DNA of 64,000 bases from Gallionellaceae bacterium (lineage in GTDB: Bacteria > Pseudomonadota > Gammaproteobacteria > Burkholderiales > Gallionellaceae), in the NCBI GenBank assembly GCA_027448945.1, contig DAIDMQ010000002.1, positions 62,001-126,000 on the forward strand, given 5' to 3'. Positions 34,315 to 44,678 of this stretch are shown piece after piece. A program made the translations under genes and the position numbers. The notes under the pieces are model-generated. The model was not told the origin of the DNA and searched no databases. It saw only the letters and a program-made list of their open reading frames with translations. Positions within the stretch are counted from its first letter, which is position 1; every line of letters begins with the position of its first letter.

Positions 34315-35037
34315 CTAAAATCGAATCATTGCGCAACCGTTCGCATCGCAGCGCAACGCATTGCCCTGTTCGCCCCAATCGCCCAACACCCAGCGCTCGC
34401 AGGTCTTGCCGTCCACGATATGTTCGTGGCGTGCGGGACGGTGAGTGTGGCCGTGGATGAGGCGCGGATAGTGGTTGTGGCGTAGCAGCTCGGCCACTGC
34501 GTCCAGATTCACGTCCATGATCTCCATGCGCTTGTTGCGCTTCGCGGTGTCGCTGTCTTTGCGCAATTGCTGTATGTAAGCCTTGCGTGCGGCGAGCGGT
34601 TGGGTGAGAAAATCGCGCTGGAATTTTCCGTCATGCACTCGTTTGCGGAAGGCTTGATATTCCACGTCGTCGGTGCACAGTGTGTCGCCGTGACTAAGCA
34701 GCGTGGGCGTGCCGTACAAATCTATCAGTGTCGGTTCGCCGATCAGTTTGGCATGACAGGCTGCGGCCAAAGCCGTGCCCATCAATAGATCACGGTTGCC
34801 ATGCATGATAAAAAGCTCGGTCTGGTGGTGTTGCAATCCCGCCAATGCTGCGATGACACGGGCATGGAATGAGTCGGAAATGTCGTCGTCGCCAGCCCAG
34901 AAATCGAACAGATCGCCGAGGATATAGATGCGCTCCGCATGCGGGGCGTGTGCGTGTATGAAGCGCATGAACGCGGCCATGCTGTCTTGATGTTCGCTAC
35001 CCAGATGCAGGTCGGAGATAAATAAGGTGTGGGGCAT
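34315..35037 (-). CDS. lpxH: UDP-2,3-diacylglucosamine diphosphatase LpxH
   Basis: Cleaves UDP-2,3-diacylglucosamine to lipid X in lipid A synthesis, at the inner face of the membrane. 240 residues. The metallophosphatase motifs are complete: FISDLHLG (6-13), GDLFDFWAGDD, HGNRDLL, SHGD and HGHTHRP. It follows the cyclophilin gene by 73 bases, which hold a long inverted repeat. Confidence 0.96.
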   Translation of the reverse strand: MPHTLFISDLHLGSEHQDSMAAFMRFIHAHAPHAERIYILGDLFDFWAGDDDISDSFHARVIAALAGLQHHQTELFIMHGNRDLLMGTALAAACHAKLIGEPTLIDLYGTPTLLSHGDTLCTDDVEYQAFRKRVHDGKFQRDFLTQPLAARKAYIQQLRKDSDTAKRNKRMEIMDVNLDAVAELLRHNHYPRLIHGHTHRPARHEHIVDGKTCERWVLGDWGEQGNALRCDANGCAMIRF

Positions 35038-35040
35038 TTC

Positions 35041-35095
35041 AGGAATCGGGATTCAGAAAAACCAGTGACTCTGCAATCACTGAATCCCGAATCCT
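35041..35095 (-). repeat. Imperfect inverted repeat upstream of lpxH
   Basis: Arms AGGAATCGGGATTCAG and CTGAATCCCGAATCCT pair with one mismatch, and a nested CAGTGA/TCACTG pair lies inside. It lies between the cyclophilin stop and the lpxH start and could be a transcript hairpin or a small palindromic element. No T run follows. Confidence 0.55.
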
Positions 35096-35110
35096 TGCTC
35101 CTAATTCCTG

Positions 35111-35680
35111 TTACTTGACGACTTCTGCGCCGGTGATGACGACGTCTTCTTTAGGCACGTCTTGATGGAAGCCGCTGGTGCTGGTCTTTACTTTGCCGAT
35201 TGCATCGACCACGTCCATGCCTTCAGTCACTTTGCCGAACACGCAATAGCCCCAGCCGTCTTGGCCTGGGTAATCCAGAAAGTCGTTGTCACGGGTGTTG
35301 ATGAAGAATTGCGCAGTTGCGGAATGTGGGTCACCAGTACGTGCCATGGCGATGGTGTACTTGTGGTTCTTCAAGCCGTTCGCAGCTTCATTCTTAATGG
35401 GATTCTGCACAGCCTTTTGCTTCATGCCAGGCTCAAAGCCGCCGCCTTGGATCATGAAGTTAGGGATGACGCGATGGAAAATGGTGTTGCTGTAGAAACC
35501 CGCATTGACATAGTCGATGAAGTTCTTGGTGGTGTTTGGCGCTTTTTCCGCATCAAGTTGAATCGTGATGGTGCCGTGGTTGGTATGGAGTTTGACCATT
35601 ATATTTTTATCCTTTGGGTAAGTGAGTGGAGAGACTGCACATAGTGCGAATGCTAAAAAGAATGTGATGAGTTTTTTCAT
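35111..35680 (-). CDS. ppiB: Cyclophilin-type peptidyl-prolyl cis-trans isomerase
   Basis: Speeds proline isomerisation during protein folding. 189 residues. The cyclophilin core has [13 protein letters not shown], the catalytic Arg in that motif, and [13 protein letters not shown] signal-like N-terminus ([18 protein letters not shown]) makes the full product periplasmic. ATG 35599, preceded by AAAGGA ten bases upstream, would yield a cytoplasmic form beginning [10 protein letters not shown] like the standard cytoplasmic enzyme. The longer start overlaps the upstream stop by ATGA, which supports its use. Both may be made. Confidence 0.93.
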   Translation of the reverse strand: MKKLITFFLAFALCAVSPLTYPKDKNIMVKLHTNHGTITIQLDAEKAPNTTKNFIDYVNAGFYSNTIFHRVIPNFMIQGGGFEPGMKQKAVQNPIKNEAANGLKNHKYTIAMARTGDPHSATAQFFINTRDNDFLDYPGQDGWGYCVFGKVTEGMDVVDAIGKVKTSTSGFHQDVPKEDVVITGAEVVK

Positions 35681-36843
35681 GCGGCACCTTCGTAGATGAT
35701 TTTCCAGCGGTTATTCTGCTTCATCCAATATTGACGTTTTTTCATGCGGTTGGACAGATTGCTACTGCTGTAGTCCTGATCGAAATTAACCACGACCATA
35801 TTGGCTTGCTCGGGATAGGTGAACATGCTCACGCCACCCAGGTTGACCTTGACCCAGCTCTTGCCAGAATTTACCAGTTGCTTTTGTTTGGCCCACGCGC
35901 TGTAGTTTTGACTGTCGCTGTTGAAATCCGGCGAGTAGTGCTTGAGGTATGCATCGGTGTCGAGACTGCTCCAATCCTTGCGCCATTGCTCAATCTCGGC
36001 GAGCAGTGAGGCACGTTCAGTGTCGTCTTGTGCAGTCTCAAGCTCCATGTGATTCGTGATGATGACCGGCGTGATGCCGACTTGCAGATACGGGGCAATC
36101 TGCTCCAGGTTATCGTTGGACAACACTACGCAGCCATTGCTTGCGCGGGGTGGGCGGCTGTAAGTGTCGCTGGGTGTGCCATGCAGCCAGATGCCTTGGC
36201 CGGTACGTTTGTTCTTTTTGTCCCATTCATTGGGGTAGCTGAGCGGGAAAGCGCCGCTGCCATACATGTCAGCGAGTTGCTGTTTAGGCAGATTGGCCTT
36301 GATGAAGTAGACGCCGATAGGGGTGCGCTGATCGCCAGCGACGAATTTTTCTGTACCTAGCTTGCCTATGGTGACGTAGTAGTCGGCGACATATTGCGCC
36401 TGACCGTTTACGTTTTCGTAGACATACAGGGTGGAGCGACCGGTATCAACCACGAGTGCATAGCGTTGTTCGGCATCGAGTTGCCACAAAAATCGTGGTG
36501 ATTGTTTGCTCGCTGGCTGTGCAGCCATACGTTGTAATCGTACTTTGGCTTCTTCGCGCAGGTCTTCTATCTTGTCTTTGGGTGCGTTGCTGGCATTGCC
36601 GAAACCGTTAATGCCACCTGCGCGCGCCATCAGCAGGTCACCCTTGACCAGTTGCGCCAAACGGAAGTTGGGATTGACGCGCAACAAGCTGTCTACTTCG
36701 TTGAGCGCCAGATCCAGATGATTGTTACGTATGGATTGCAGACTCTTGGCGAGTTGCGCCTCACTGGCTTGCAGGTCGGGCGCGGCCTGAACCGTGCCGA
36801 CTAGACAGAGTAATAGCAGTGGGGTGAGGTTGCGAAGAAACAT
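35677..36843 (-). CDS. Periplasmic L,D-transpeptidase (YkuD) with a C-terminal Cds6/NTF2-like domain
   Basis: A peptidoglycan-linking or lipoprotein-anchoring transpeptidase. 388 residues. Signal peptide (cleavage after VQA), then a helical region (about 22-105), then the YkuD domain with the catalytic motif [18 protein letters not shown], where His and Cys are the active residues. The last 110 residues form an NTF2-like domain ([20 protein letters not shown]) also present in the upstream TPR protein. ATG 36843 begins at the signal peptide, two bases after the preceding stop. Confidence 0.92.
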   Translation of the reverse strand: MFLRNLTPLLLLCLVGTVQAAPDLQASEAQLAKSLQSIRNNHLDLALNEVDSLLRVNPNFRLAQLVKGDLLMARAGGINGFGNASNAPKDKIEDLREEAKVRLQRMAAQPASKQSPRFLWQLDAEQRYALVVDTGRSTLYVYENVNGQAQYVADYYVTIGKLGTEKFVAGDQRTPIGVYFIKANLPKQQLADMYGSGAFPLSYPNEWDKKNKRTGQGIWLHGTPSDTYSRPPRASNGCVVLSNDNLEQIAPYLQVGITPVIITNHMELETAQDDTERASLLAEIEQWRKDWSSLDTDAYLKHYSPDFNSDSQNYSAWAKQKQLVNSGKSWVKVNLGGVSMFTYPEQANMVVVNFDQDYSSSNLSNRMKKRQYWMKQNNRWKIIYEGAA

Positions 36844-36845
36844 GC

Positions 36846-37820
36846 TTACTTGGTGAGCTCTTCTTGGATCAGCCATTTGCCGCCGACTTTGACCAGACTT
36901 AAAGTTTTATGGCCGTTGGATTTGAGGTGGCTGGCTCTATAAGACTGGCGGAATTTTGCAGTTGCATGAGTGGCATCGCTGAACTTGATCGACATGTCGC
37001 TCACGCTGACTTGTATGGATGCGGGCGCAGACACGCGCTCACGGCGGGTACCTTCCCAGGTGCTGCGGCTTTCACCATCGGCCGGTTGGAAGTTGTCCGA
37101 ATAGGCAGCCAAATAACGTTCTACGTCTTGAGCAGACCAAGCTGCGGCCCAAGCCTGCACACTCTTGTTTACTTCGCTGCGATCATCACCGCCAGATTGG
37201 GTGGGGGCTGAGACGACAGGTTTTCTGCTCACTGTTGGTGTGGTGCTTGCAACAGGAGCAGTGCTGGTTGCGACACGCGTTGTAGTCGTGGTGGCATGCG
37301 AATGTGTGTTGCCAGAGAACAAATCTTGAATCATCGCCAGTTTGGTTTGGGTGGCGGCGTTGCTCTTGTCCAGTTGCAAGGCGCGGTCATAAGCTTGGCT
37401 GGCCATCTTGGCGTATATGTCGCCCAAATTTTCATGCGCGGTTGCGTAGCTGGGATGTGTGCGTATCGCCATTTCCAGGGCTTGCTTGGCCTTGTCATAT
37501 TGACCTTGTCCGGCATAGAGCACAGCCATGTTGTTATATGGCTCGGGAAGATCAGGGTAGTCCTTGGTCAGATCGGAGAAAATCTTGATTGCATCGTCTT
37601 GCTTGCCTTGCTCGGTCAGGATCAGACCTTTCAGGAAACGGCCCTGTGCATCTTTAGGCTTGCCCGTTAGGTAGCTGTTGACCTTATCCATGGCGGCAGT
37701 CTGCTGGCCTTGCTTGAAGAATTTGTTGGCATCTTGCAGGTCGTCCGCATGTGCTGCAGCTGTAGTGGCAAGCATTGCACTGACGAACAACAGGGTATGG
37801 ATACGGTTAAGCATATTCAT
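36846..37820 (-). CDS. Periplasmic TPR protein with a C-terminal Cds6/NTF2-like domain
   Basis: 324 residues. Signal peptide (cleavage after AHA), three or four TPR units (about 28-160) with EPYNNMAVLYAGQGQYDKAK, a Thr/Ser/Ala-rich linker, then the same C-terminal domain as the transpeptidase that follows (VQAWAAAWSAQDVERYLAAY). The shared domain and direct adjacency suggest the two proteins work together on the cell wall. The start is 37820 with AGGA 11 bases upstream; ATG 37814 is possible. Confidence 0.88.
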   Translation of the reverse strand: MNMLNRIHTLLFVSAMLATTAAAHADDLQDANKFFKQGQQTAAMDKVNSYLTGKPKDAQGRFLKGLILTEQGKQDDAIKIFSDLTKDYPDLPEPYNNMAVLYAGQGQYDKAKQALEMAIRTHPSYATAHENLGDIYAKMASQAYDRALQLDKSNAATQTKLAMIQDLFSGNTHSHATTTTTRVATSTAPVASTTPTVSRKPVVSAPTQSGGDDRSEVNKSVQAWAAAWSAQDVERYLAAYSDNFQPADGESRSTWEGTRRERVSAPASIQVSVSDMSIKFSDATHATAKFRQSYRASHLKSNGHKTLSLVKVGGKWLIQEELTK

Positions 37821-38006
37821 GGGATAGGCGATTCCTAGAGAGCGCAACTTGCGCGGGTTTAAATGAACGCGCGAATTCTACCAAATAACCGGCGCAGTTT
37901 CACAGCATATCGGGGAAGTCGGGGCATATGTACGTAATCGATACAAGGTTTTCGGGTAAAATCCGCCGCTTATTCAGTGACCGCAATTTCAGCCAGAGAG
38001 CCTTGT

Positions 38007-39680
38007 ATGACCAGTGTGAGTAGCCAACCCGTCGTTTCCAATTTTATTCGTACTATCATCGATGCCGATCTTGCCAGTGGCAAGCATAGCAGTATCGTGA
38101 CACGCTTTCCGCCCGAGCCCAATGGTTATCTGCATGTCGGGCATGCCAAGTCCATTTGCCTGAACTTTGGTCTGGCTAAGGATTATCAAGGATTGTGCAA
38201 TCTGCGTTTTGATGACACTAATCCCGAGAAGGAGAGCGAGGAATACGCGCTGTCCATACAAGAAGACGTGCGTTGGCTGGGTTTTCAGTGGAACGGCGAA
38301 GTGCGCTGGGCCTCGGATTATTTTGATGCGCTGTACGACTTCGCGGTGGAACTCATCAATAAGGGCCTGGCCTATGTGGACGACCTTAGCCCCGAGCAGA
38401 TGCGGGAATATCGCGGCACGCTGACCCAGCCGGGCAAACCCAGCCCTAATCGCGACCGCTCCGCTGCCGAAAACCTCGATCTATTTGCGCGCATGAAAGC
38501 GGGAGAGTTTGCCGACGGCGCCATGGTGTTGCGTGCCAAGATCGACATGGCTTCGCCGAATATGAATCTGCGTGACCCGGCAATCTACCGCATCCGCCGT
38601 GCTCACCACATCCGCACCGGCGATAAATGGTGCATATATCCGATGTACGACTACACCCATTGCATCTCCGACGCGCTGGAAGGCATCACCCATTCCATCT
38701 GTACCTTGGAATTTGAAGACCATCGTCCGCTATATGATTGGGTGTTGGATAACATCACCATTCCGTGTCATCCGCGCCAATACGAGTTCTCTCGCTTGGA
38801 GTTGCATTACACCATCACCAGCAAGCGAAAATTGCTGCAACTGGTGAACGAGAAGCAGGTGAGCGGCTGGGACGACCCCCGCATGCCTACCATCAGCGGC
38901 ATGCGCCGTCGCGGTTACACACCGGAGGGTATACGCGAATTCGCCAAGCGCATCGGCGTGTCCAAGAGCGAGAACAGTGTGGACATGGCGATCATGGAAG
39001 GCGCGATCCGCGAAGATTTGGAGCTGCGCGCGCCGCGCGTGATGGCCATCATCAATCCGCTCAAGGTCACAATCACCAATGCGGAAGGCGCAGCAGAGCG
39101 CGAAGCGGACTTCCATCCCAATCACCCCGAGTTCGGTAAGCGTACTGTGCCCTTCAGTAGCGAGTTGTTCATCGAAGCGGATGATTTCGCCGAAGTGCCA
39201 CCTGCAGGTTGGAAGCGCTTGACCTTGGGCGGCGAGATACGTCTGCGCCATAGTTATGTGATGCGTTGCGACGAGGCGATCAAGGATACGGCTGGCAAGG
39301 TGATAGAACTGCGTTGCAGCATAGACCACGCCACACTGGGTAAAAATCCTGAAGGTCGCAAAGTCAAAGGTGTGATCCACTTTTTGTCACGCCTACATGC
39401 CTTGCCTGCGGAGATTCGTCTGTATGACCGTTTGTTCAATGTGCCAGAACCGGATGCCGACAAGGACGTCGATTTTTCTACCTATCTGAATTCCGCATCA
39501 CTCACAGTGATACAGGGTTGGGTGGAGGCTGCCGTGAAAGATGCGGCACCCGAGACTCACTATCAATTCGAACGTTTGGGTTATTTTGTTACCGATCGCC
39601 GCGAACATCAGGCCGGGAGTAAGTTGGTGTTCAACCGCACTGTGACGTTGAAAGATTCTTGGACCAAGGAGGCGGCATGA
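38007..39680 (+). CDS. glnS: Glutaminyl-tRNA synthetase
   Basis: Charges tRNA-Gln with glutamine. 557 residues. A class I core: [15 protein letters not shown] holds the HIGH-like motif, and the KMSKS loop appears as [10 protein letters not shown]. The anticodon-binding beta-barrels form the C-terminal third. ATG 38007 is preferred over an in-frame start ten codons upstream because the protein then begins as usual before [13 protein letters not shown]. The next gene overlaps its stop by ATGA. Confidence 0.97.
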   Translation: MTSVSSQPVVSNFIRTIIDADLASGKHSSIVTRFPPEPNGYLHVGHAKSICLNFGLAKDYQGLCNLRFDDTNPEKESEEYALSIQEDVRWLGFQWNGEVRWASDYFDALYDFAVELINKGLAYVDDLSPEQMREYRGTLTQPGKPSPNRDRSAAENLDLFARMKAGEFADGAMVLRAKIDMASPNMNLRDPAIYRIRRAHHIRTGDKWCIYPMYDYTHCISDALEGITHSICTLEFEDHRPLYDWVLDNITIPCHPRQYEFSRLELHYTITSKRKLLQLVNEKQVSGWDDPRMPTISGMRRRGYTPEGIREFAKRIGVSKSENSVDMAIMEGAIREDLELRAPRVMAIINPLKVTITNAEGAAEREADFHPNHPEFGKRTVPFSSELFIEADDFAEVPPAGWKRLTLGGEIRLRHSYVMRCDEAIKDTAGKVIELRCSIDHATLGKNPEGRKVKGVIHFLSRLHALPAEIRLYDRLFNVPEPDADKDVDFSTYLNSASLTVIQGWVEAAVKDAAPETHYQFERLGYFVTDRREHQAGSKLVFNRTVTLKDSWTKEAA

Positions 39681-40027
39681 ACGAAGAGATCGTTGTCGAA
39701 CAAGATAGCCGATTGAATTCATTGCGCAATCTGACACAGGGTGTGTACATCCTCTATGCTTTGTCATTCTTCGCCGGTATCACGGCCATCGTTGCCATCA
39801 TCATCAACTATGTGAAGAAGGACGAAGCTGCCGGCACTTGGTTGGAGAGCCATTTTCGCTGGCAGATACGCACGTTTTGGTTCGGTCTGTTGTGGGCGGC
39901 AGTGGGTATGGCAACCATCTTCATCGTGGTCGGTTTTGCCATTTTGTTTGCGAACGTTTGTTGGGTCATCTACCGCATTGTTAAAGGTTGGCTGAATCTC
40001 AACGACAACAAGCCGATGCAATTCTAG
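39677..40027 (+). CDS. Small DUF4870-like inner-membrane protein
   Basis: 116 residues with three membrane segments (about 20-41, 63-95 with a short break, ending before [10 protein letters not shown]). The [15 protein letters not shown] loop resembles DUF4870/YccF-like small membrane proteins. Its ATG overlaps the glnS stop, so it is made with GlnRS although no functional link is evident. Confidence 0.8.
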   Translation: MNEEIVVEQDSRLNSLRNLTQGVYILYALSFFAGITAIVAIIINYVKKDEAAGTWLESHFRWQIRTFWFGLLWAAVGMATIFIVVGFAILFANVCWVIYRIVKGWLNLNDNKPMQF

Positions 40028-40037
40028 GGAGTTCGTC

Positions 40038-40514
40038 ATGTATAAACGCATCTTGGTGGCAGTGGATGGCAGCGATACGGCCATCGTCGCACTTGAAGAG
40101 GCAATCAAGCTCGCGCGCGTCATGCAATCGTCCTTGCTGCTGCTCCATGTTTGTGAAGAAGCGCCGGTGATCTGGGAGCCCGAAGGTTTGGGCATGATTC
40201 CTATACAAGAGATCACACAGGCTTTTGTGGCAGCAGGTCGTGCATTGCTCAGAAAAGAAGCCGAGCGTGTCACTGAGCAGAATTTAACCGCCGAGACCAA
40301 GTTGGTCGAGGTCTTCGGTGGACATATAGGCACGGTGATCTCAGAAGAAGCACAGCAATGGCAGGCCGATCTGATCGTTGTCGGTACTCATGGCCATAAA
40401 GGTTGGAAACATTTGTTGATGGGTAGCGTGGCTGAAGGCGTGTCGCGTACCGCACTAGTGCCAGTGCTGCTGGTGCGTTCCCTAGTTAAGGTTCTAAATG
40501 CTCAAGATATATAA
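40038..40514 (+). CDS. Universal stress protein (UspA family, ATP-binding type)
   Basis: 158 residues, a single Usp domain. It begins with [12 protein letters not shown] and ends with the ATP-binding signature [15 protein letters not shown] followed by the conserved VPVLLV strand. Such proteins bind ATP and help survival in growth arrest. It starts 10 bases after the small membrane protein and overlaps the cysS start by 17 bases, so it sits inside the glnS-cysS operon. Confidence 0.93.
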   Translation: MYKRILVAVDGSDTAIVALEEAIKLARVMQSSLLLLHVCEEAPVIWEPEGLGMIPIQEITQAFVAAGRALLRKEAERVTEQNLTAETKLVEVFGGHIGTVISEEAQQWQADLIVVGTHGHKGWKHLLMGSVAEGVSRTALVPVLLVRSLVKVLNAQDI

Positions 40515-41889
40515 CACTCTCGCCCGCGATAAGCAGGACTTCAAACCCATCGTAGCTAACACCGTTAACATGTATGTGTGCGGCATGACGGTCTATGACT
40601 ACTGCCACCTTGGCCACGCCCGGGTGATGGTGGTGTTCGATATGGTGTATCGCTGGCTCAAGGCTTCCGGCTACGACGTGACCTACGTGCGCAACATCAC
40701 CGACATCGACGACAAGATTATCAAGCGCGCGGCGGAAAACAAAGAATCTATACACACGCTGACGCAACGCTTCATCGACGCGATGCACGAGGATGCTGAC
40801 GCGCTGGGCGTGCAACGCCCGGACCATGAACCGCGCGCGACACAATACGTACCGCAGATGCTGGAGATGATTGCCAAGCTGGAAAGCAACGGTCTGGCTT
40901 ATCAAGCTGCCGATGGCGATGTGAACTACGCCGTGCGCAAGTTCGACGGCTACGGCAAGCTCTCCGGCAAATCATTGGAAGACCTGCGCGCGGGAGAGCG
41001 GGTAGAAGTCGCGTCCGACAAACACGACCCGCTCGATTTCGTGCTATGGAAACATGCCAAGCCTGACGAAGCAACGGAAGTGCAGTGGGGCTCGAAGTGG
41101 GGTAAAGGTCGCCCTGGTTGGCACATCGAGTGTTCAGCGATGGGCACGCATTTGTTGGGTCAGCACTTCGATATTCATGGCGGCGGGGCGGACTTGCAGT
41201 TCCCTCACCACGAGAATGAGATTGCGCAATCCGAAGGTGCGCATCAATGCCAGTACGTGAATTACTGGATGCACAACGGTTTCGTCAATGTGGACAAGGA
41301 GAAGATGTCCAAGAGTTTGGGCAACTTTTTCACCATCCGCGAAGTGCTGAAGAAATACGACGCCGAAGTCGTGCGTTTCTTCATCCTGCGCGCTCATTAC
41401 CGCAGCCCGCTGAACTACTCAGACACGCATCTCGACGATGCCAAGAGTGCACTGACGCGGTTGTATACGGCCTTGAAAGGTGCGGGCAATGTAGACCTAC
41501 CCGTGCAAGACGGCGTTGACTGGAACGAACCCCACGCGCAACGTTTCAAGGCCGCGATGGATGACGACTTCAATACGCCAGAAGCGGTCGCGGTGCTGTT
41601 TGACTTAGCCAATGAAGTGAACCGCAGTCAATCCGCAGAAGCGGCTTTACAGCTCAAGGCGCTGGCGGGTGTGCTCGGTCTGCTGCAAAGAGATGCACAG
41701 GAATTTTTACAGGGTGACGCGGGCGAGAATGGCTTGGATGATGCGGCGATCAACGCACAGATCGAAGCACGCCTCGCCGCCAAATTGGGCAAAAACTACT
41801 CTGAAGCTGATCGTATCCGTAAAGAGTTGTTGGCTGCAGGTATTGTGCTGGAAGATACCCCGCAAGGCACGAACTGGCGCAGGGCTTAG
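40498..41889 (+). CDS. cysS: Cysteinyl-tRNA synthetase
   Basis: Charges tRNA-Cys. 463 residues, standard length. The HIGH motif is HLGHAR (37-42), KMSKS is at about 267-271, and the zinc ligands include the Cys of YVCGMTVYD and the GWHIECSAM and [10 protein letters not shown] sites. It overlaps the preceding uspA by 17 bases. Its stop overlaps the last msh-operon gene tail to tail by four bases. Confidence 0.98.
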   Translation: MLKIYNTLARDKQDFKPIVANTVNMYVCGMTVYDYCHLGHARVMVVFDMVYRWLKASGYDVTYVRNITDIDDKIIKRAAENKESIHTLTQRFIDAMHEDADALGVQRPDHEPRATQYVPQMLEMIAKLESNGLAYQAADGDVNYAVRKFDGYGKLSGKSLEDLRAGERVEVASDKHDPLDFVLWKHAKPDEATEVQWGSKWGKGRPGWHIECSAMGTHLLGQHFDIHGGGADLQFPHHENEIAQSEGAHQCQYVNYWMHNGFVNVDKEKMSKSLGNFFTIREVLKKYDAEVVRFFILRAHYRSPLNYSDTHLDDAKSALTRLYTALKGAGNVDLPVQDGVDWNEPHAQRFKAAMDDDFNTPEAVAVLFDLANEVNRSQSAEAALQLKALAGVLGLLQRDAQEFLQGDAGENGLDDAAINAQIEARLAAKLGKNYSEADRIRKELLAAGIVLEDTPQGTNWRRA

Positions 41890-42698
41890 GGCAGTTTGTC
41901 CGCGCTCACCATTTTGCTGAAGAGAATGGCGGGTGAAATCCAGCCAAGCAAATCGTCATATTCCGGGGTGAATTCGTGGCTAACAAAGCTGCCGTCATTG
42001 TCGCTATTCTCTTTTTCGTCGCTATTGCTTGATTCGGCCAGTTGACTTCCCCTTGAATCAAAGGCACCGGCACCGTTTCTGCCGTGCGAGACAAACACGG
42101 CGGGCACATTGGCAGCAATTGTTGTGCCGCTACTTGCCGACAATATATTTGGCACACCCTGTGAACATAGCGCAAAGCTGGAGGTTATGGGAGCGGTTAC
42201 GGCAGGGTTGCAGTCGGTTGTGCCTGCCACAATTTCATCTGCGAAGCGGGTGGTTACGCGATAGGTAAAACGACGGTTCCAGGCATCAGTCTCGGAAATT
42301 CCCAAGGTTGCCCAAGGAAGTACGCCAGTTACCGAGGTAGAGGTGGTGTTGTCACAGGCCACACCGCTGGCACTGGCCACACCGCCTCCTGACGTAACGC
42401 AGCCACACGTGTTGCCGTTACGGGCTTCCAAGCCTGCATTGGCTGCACCGGTCGCGAGCGAGGCCTGTGCCGGACAGGGCAGTCGGCCATTAATCAAGGC
42501 GAATCCAATCAGCGCTTGTTGAGTTTCCTGCAGCTGGGATTTCGTTTCACTGATCCTGCGCTGTTCAATCTGGCTGCTGATGGTCGGCATTAAGCCGATC
42601 AACAGCAATGCGACGATGACCAGCACCATGGCCATTTCAACGAGTGTGAAGCCGCCTATGCGCATAGCAGTATTGCTGGGGATCGTTTGATTCTTCAT
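41886..42698 (-). CDS. Prepilin-like protein with LPCP and LPW motifs
   Basis: 270 residues. A type III prepilin leader ends RIGG before FTLVE; cleavage is expected after Gly16 with Glu21 at the +5 position, followed by a hydrophobic pilin helix. The globular part has [16 protein letters not shown], then GVLPWATLG and several cysteines, and an acidic Ser/Asp tail. The same LPCP...LPW pair occurs in the gene just upstream. It is far larger than a major pilin of about 160 residues, so a minor or tip subunit is likely. ATG 42698 overlaps the preceding stop by ATGA. Confidence 0.85.
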   Translation of the reverse strand: MKNQTIPSNTAMRIGGFTLVEMAMVLVIVALLLIGLMPTISSQIEQRRISETKSQLQETQQALIGFALINGRLPCPAQASLATGAANAGLEARNGNTCGCVTSGGGVASASGVACDNTTSTSVTGVLPWATLGISETDAWNRRFTYRVTTRFADEIVAGTTDCNPAVTAPITSSFALCSQGVPNILSASSGTTIAANVPAVFVSHGRNGAGAFDSRGSQLAESSNSDEKENSDNDGSFVSHEFTPEYDDLLGWISPAILFSKMVSADKLP

Positions 42699-44320
42699 GG
42701 GCAATTAGCAGTTCCGTTTACACATAATACGAGGTCATTCACCACGGCGAATGCAGGATCGTTGTTATTGTAGGTTTCAAGAGAGGTGGAGCCTGAGCTG
42801 TTCACGCCTTCGAGGTAGTTAGTGGCGTCGGAGACGGCCGCGCCTGTTCGCGCTTTGCCTGCCTGCATTTTCCCCGAAACAGCAACTGCCGCATGATAGG
42901 TGCCTGAGTAGGGATTAGGGGCGGTACTGGTGATAGTGAGGCAACTTACACAAACTCCAGTCTTGCCAGGCTGGAAGCCATCCGCCACTTGATAGTAGAC
43001 CAAGTCGCGCCAATGAGCCCATGAGGGAGACGATATCAATTGTTGGCAAGCATTAATGCTGTTCCAATCGGTGGGCATGCTGCCGTCAGTGCCGGACAGG
43101 TCATTGACGGCAGCAGTAATGAGGGTTTGCAAGTTGGTCGTATTGCATGACGTGGTAGTGCAATTGTCAGCCAATATGCCAGCCGCACGGGCGGGGTCAC
43201 TTGAGCTTTGATTATAGGGTGGGTCACGCGCCAAATCTTTCAGATTGTCTCCCTTTGACCGCAGAGTGCTCATATTCGTCGAACTGGGATTAGCCAGATA
43301 GGCGTCCAACGCGGCTTGAACTTGTTGGATCCGGTAGGACAGCGCATTGATATCGCTTGGTGTGAGTCCGTTTCCGCCTCCAATGATCGTACTGGGAACA
43401 TCAGGAAATCTACCGAAAAGTGCATTCTGGGTGCCGGTGCGGCTTGGATAGGCAGTAAGGTCGTTCATTGATGCAGCCCATGGATATTTGTGTGCGGTGT
43501 TGGCTGCATCGGCGGCATAGTCATCCAGACATTTTTTGGCCTGTTTCGCCATCCGCTTCTGGATGGTGTTCCAGATATCCTGACGAGTGATGAACACGAA
43601 CTGGTCGTTCGTGGTCAGCGTGATATTGCCACTCGCATCGCGGTGTTCGTGCGGCATGATGAATCTTGCCGCAGAGACATCAGCGTTGTTGATGTTGTGC
43701 ATAGTGTCGTTGTCCAGATAGGCGCTGGCGGTGTAATTTCCTCCACAAACTGGCGCGGTGGTGCCGGAGCGATCACTATTGCCTGAGAGCGGTGTGCCGG
43801 GCGAAAAAATGACAGCCACGACTTCGCCGGCTTGCAGTTCGTTGCCGTTGCTGTCAAAAACGCGAAGCTGCGCAGGGGTGTCCCAATTCATCAGGCCGCC
43901 ATACTTTGGATTGTTTTTGTAGTTGCCGGATACCGCGTACCACAAACAATCCTGCTGGCCATCGAAGATGCCGGGGAGTTCCAGTGTTTTCCAAGGTAGT
44001 CGCCCCATACTGTTTGCTCCAACCGTTCCGCAGGTGTCGCTGCTTCCCTCCGAAGTGCCGCCTGTAATATCCGGGCAGGGCAGATAGCCGGGAATAGGTT
44101 CCAATGGGTGCGTATCGCTGTAGCTAATGGCATAGCCAATCAGCGCTTCCTTGGCCCGAGCCAAGGCATTTATAGTGGTTTGATCTCGGGAGATTTTGAC
44201 TGTCGTTGAATTGAGTGAGCCGACCAATACGGCTGCAACACCCAACACTATAATCACCAGCATCACCATCAGCGCTGCACCGCGCTGATGATGAAAGAAA
44301 TATCTGGATGGACGTGACAT
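42695..44320 (-). CDS. Large PilX-like pilus subunit with LPCP and LPW motifs
   Basis: 541 residues. The N-terminus has RGAALMVMLVIIVLGVAAVL, like the PilX/GspK-type minor pilins, without a clear FTLIE processing motif. It shares with the next gene the block EALIGYAI...PGYLPCPD and then GRLPWKTLELPG. The rest is Asn/Ser/Thr-rich with many cysteines that could form disulfides, as in surface adhesin-like tip proteins. It starts 7 bases after the mshK-like gene. The proposed role is a tip subunit of the filament. Confidence 0.78.
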   Translation of the reverse strand: MSRPSRYFFHHQRGAALMVMLVIIVLGVAAVLVGSLNSTTVKISRDQTTINALARAKEALIGYAISYSDTHPLEPIPGYLPCPDITGGTSEGSSDTCGTVGANSMGRLPWKTLELPGIFDGQQDCLWYAVSGNYKNNPKYGGLMNWDTPAQLRVFDSNGNELQAGEVVAVIFSPGTPLSGNSDRSGTTAPVCGGNYTASAYLDNDTMHNINNADVSAARFIMPHEHRDASGNITLTTNDQFVFITRQDIWNTIQKRMAKQAKKCLDDYAADAANTAHKYPWAASMNDLTAYPSRTGTQNALFGRFPDVPSTIIGGGNGLTPSDINALSYRIQQVQAALDAYLANPSSTNMSTLRSKGDNLKDLARDPPYNQSSSDPARAAGILADNCTTTSCNTTNLQTLITAAVNDLSGTDGSMPTDWNSINACQQLISSPSWAHWRDLVYYQVADGFQPGKTGVCVSCLTITSTAPNPYSGTYHAAVAVSGKMQAGKARTGAAVSDATNYLEGVNSSGSTSLETYNNNDPAFAVVNDLVLCVNGTANCP

Positions 44321-44327
44321 TGTTAGC

Positions 44328-44678
44328 CTATTGCTTGTCGCCAGGCGTGATGGTGATTTTTTGCCCAACTTTTACAGTGACTGGCTTGACTTGGTCGGGA
44401 ACATCTATAGGTAGGCTGGATGCATGATTTTCGTCGCTCTGGCCGATGGTACGCGGAACGCCGTTTATCCAAGCGGTGCGCTTGCCGCCGTTACGCTGCA
44501 CGATGCCATTGACCATCAAACTGGAGTCATTCTCACCATCGCTACTCTGTAAGTTGCCATAATTCAATTGGGTACGTTGTGCATGGGTGAAGAACAATCG
44601 TCCCAGTTCCTCAGCATGCAAAGAGCATGCGATTAAGATCGAGAGTGCAAGGATTGTGGTTTTGAGTAGTGTTTTCAT
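44328..44678 (-). CDS. MshK-like periplasmic pilus assembly protein
   Basis: 116 residues with a signal peptide (cleavage after LHA). The body has LMVNGIVQRNGGKRTAWINGVP followed by VTVKVGQKITITPG, the pattern of MshK/PilP-type proteins that link inner-membrane parts to the secretin. The position after the MshJ-like gene and the ATGA overlap support this. Sequence similarity alone is weak at this size. Confidence 0.7.
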   Translation of the reverse strand: MKTLLKTTILALSILIACSLHAEELGRLFFTHAQRTQLNYGNLQSSDGENDSSLMVNGIVQRNGGKRTAWINGVPRTIGQSDENHASSLPIDVPDQVKPVTVKVGQKITITPGDKQ

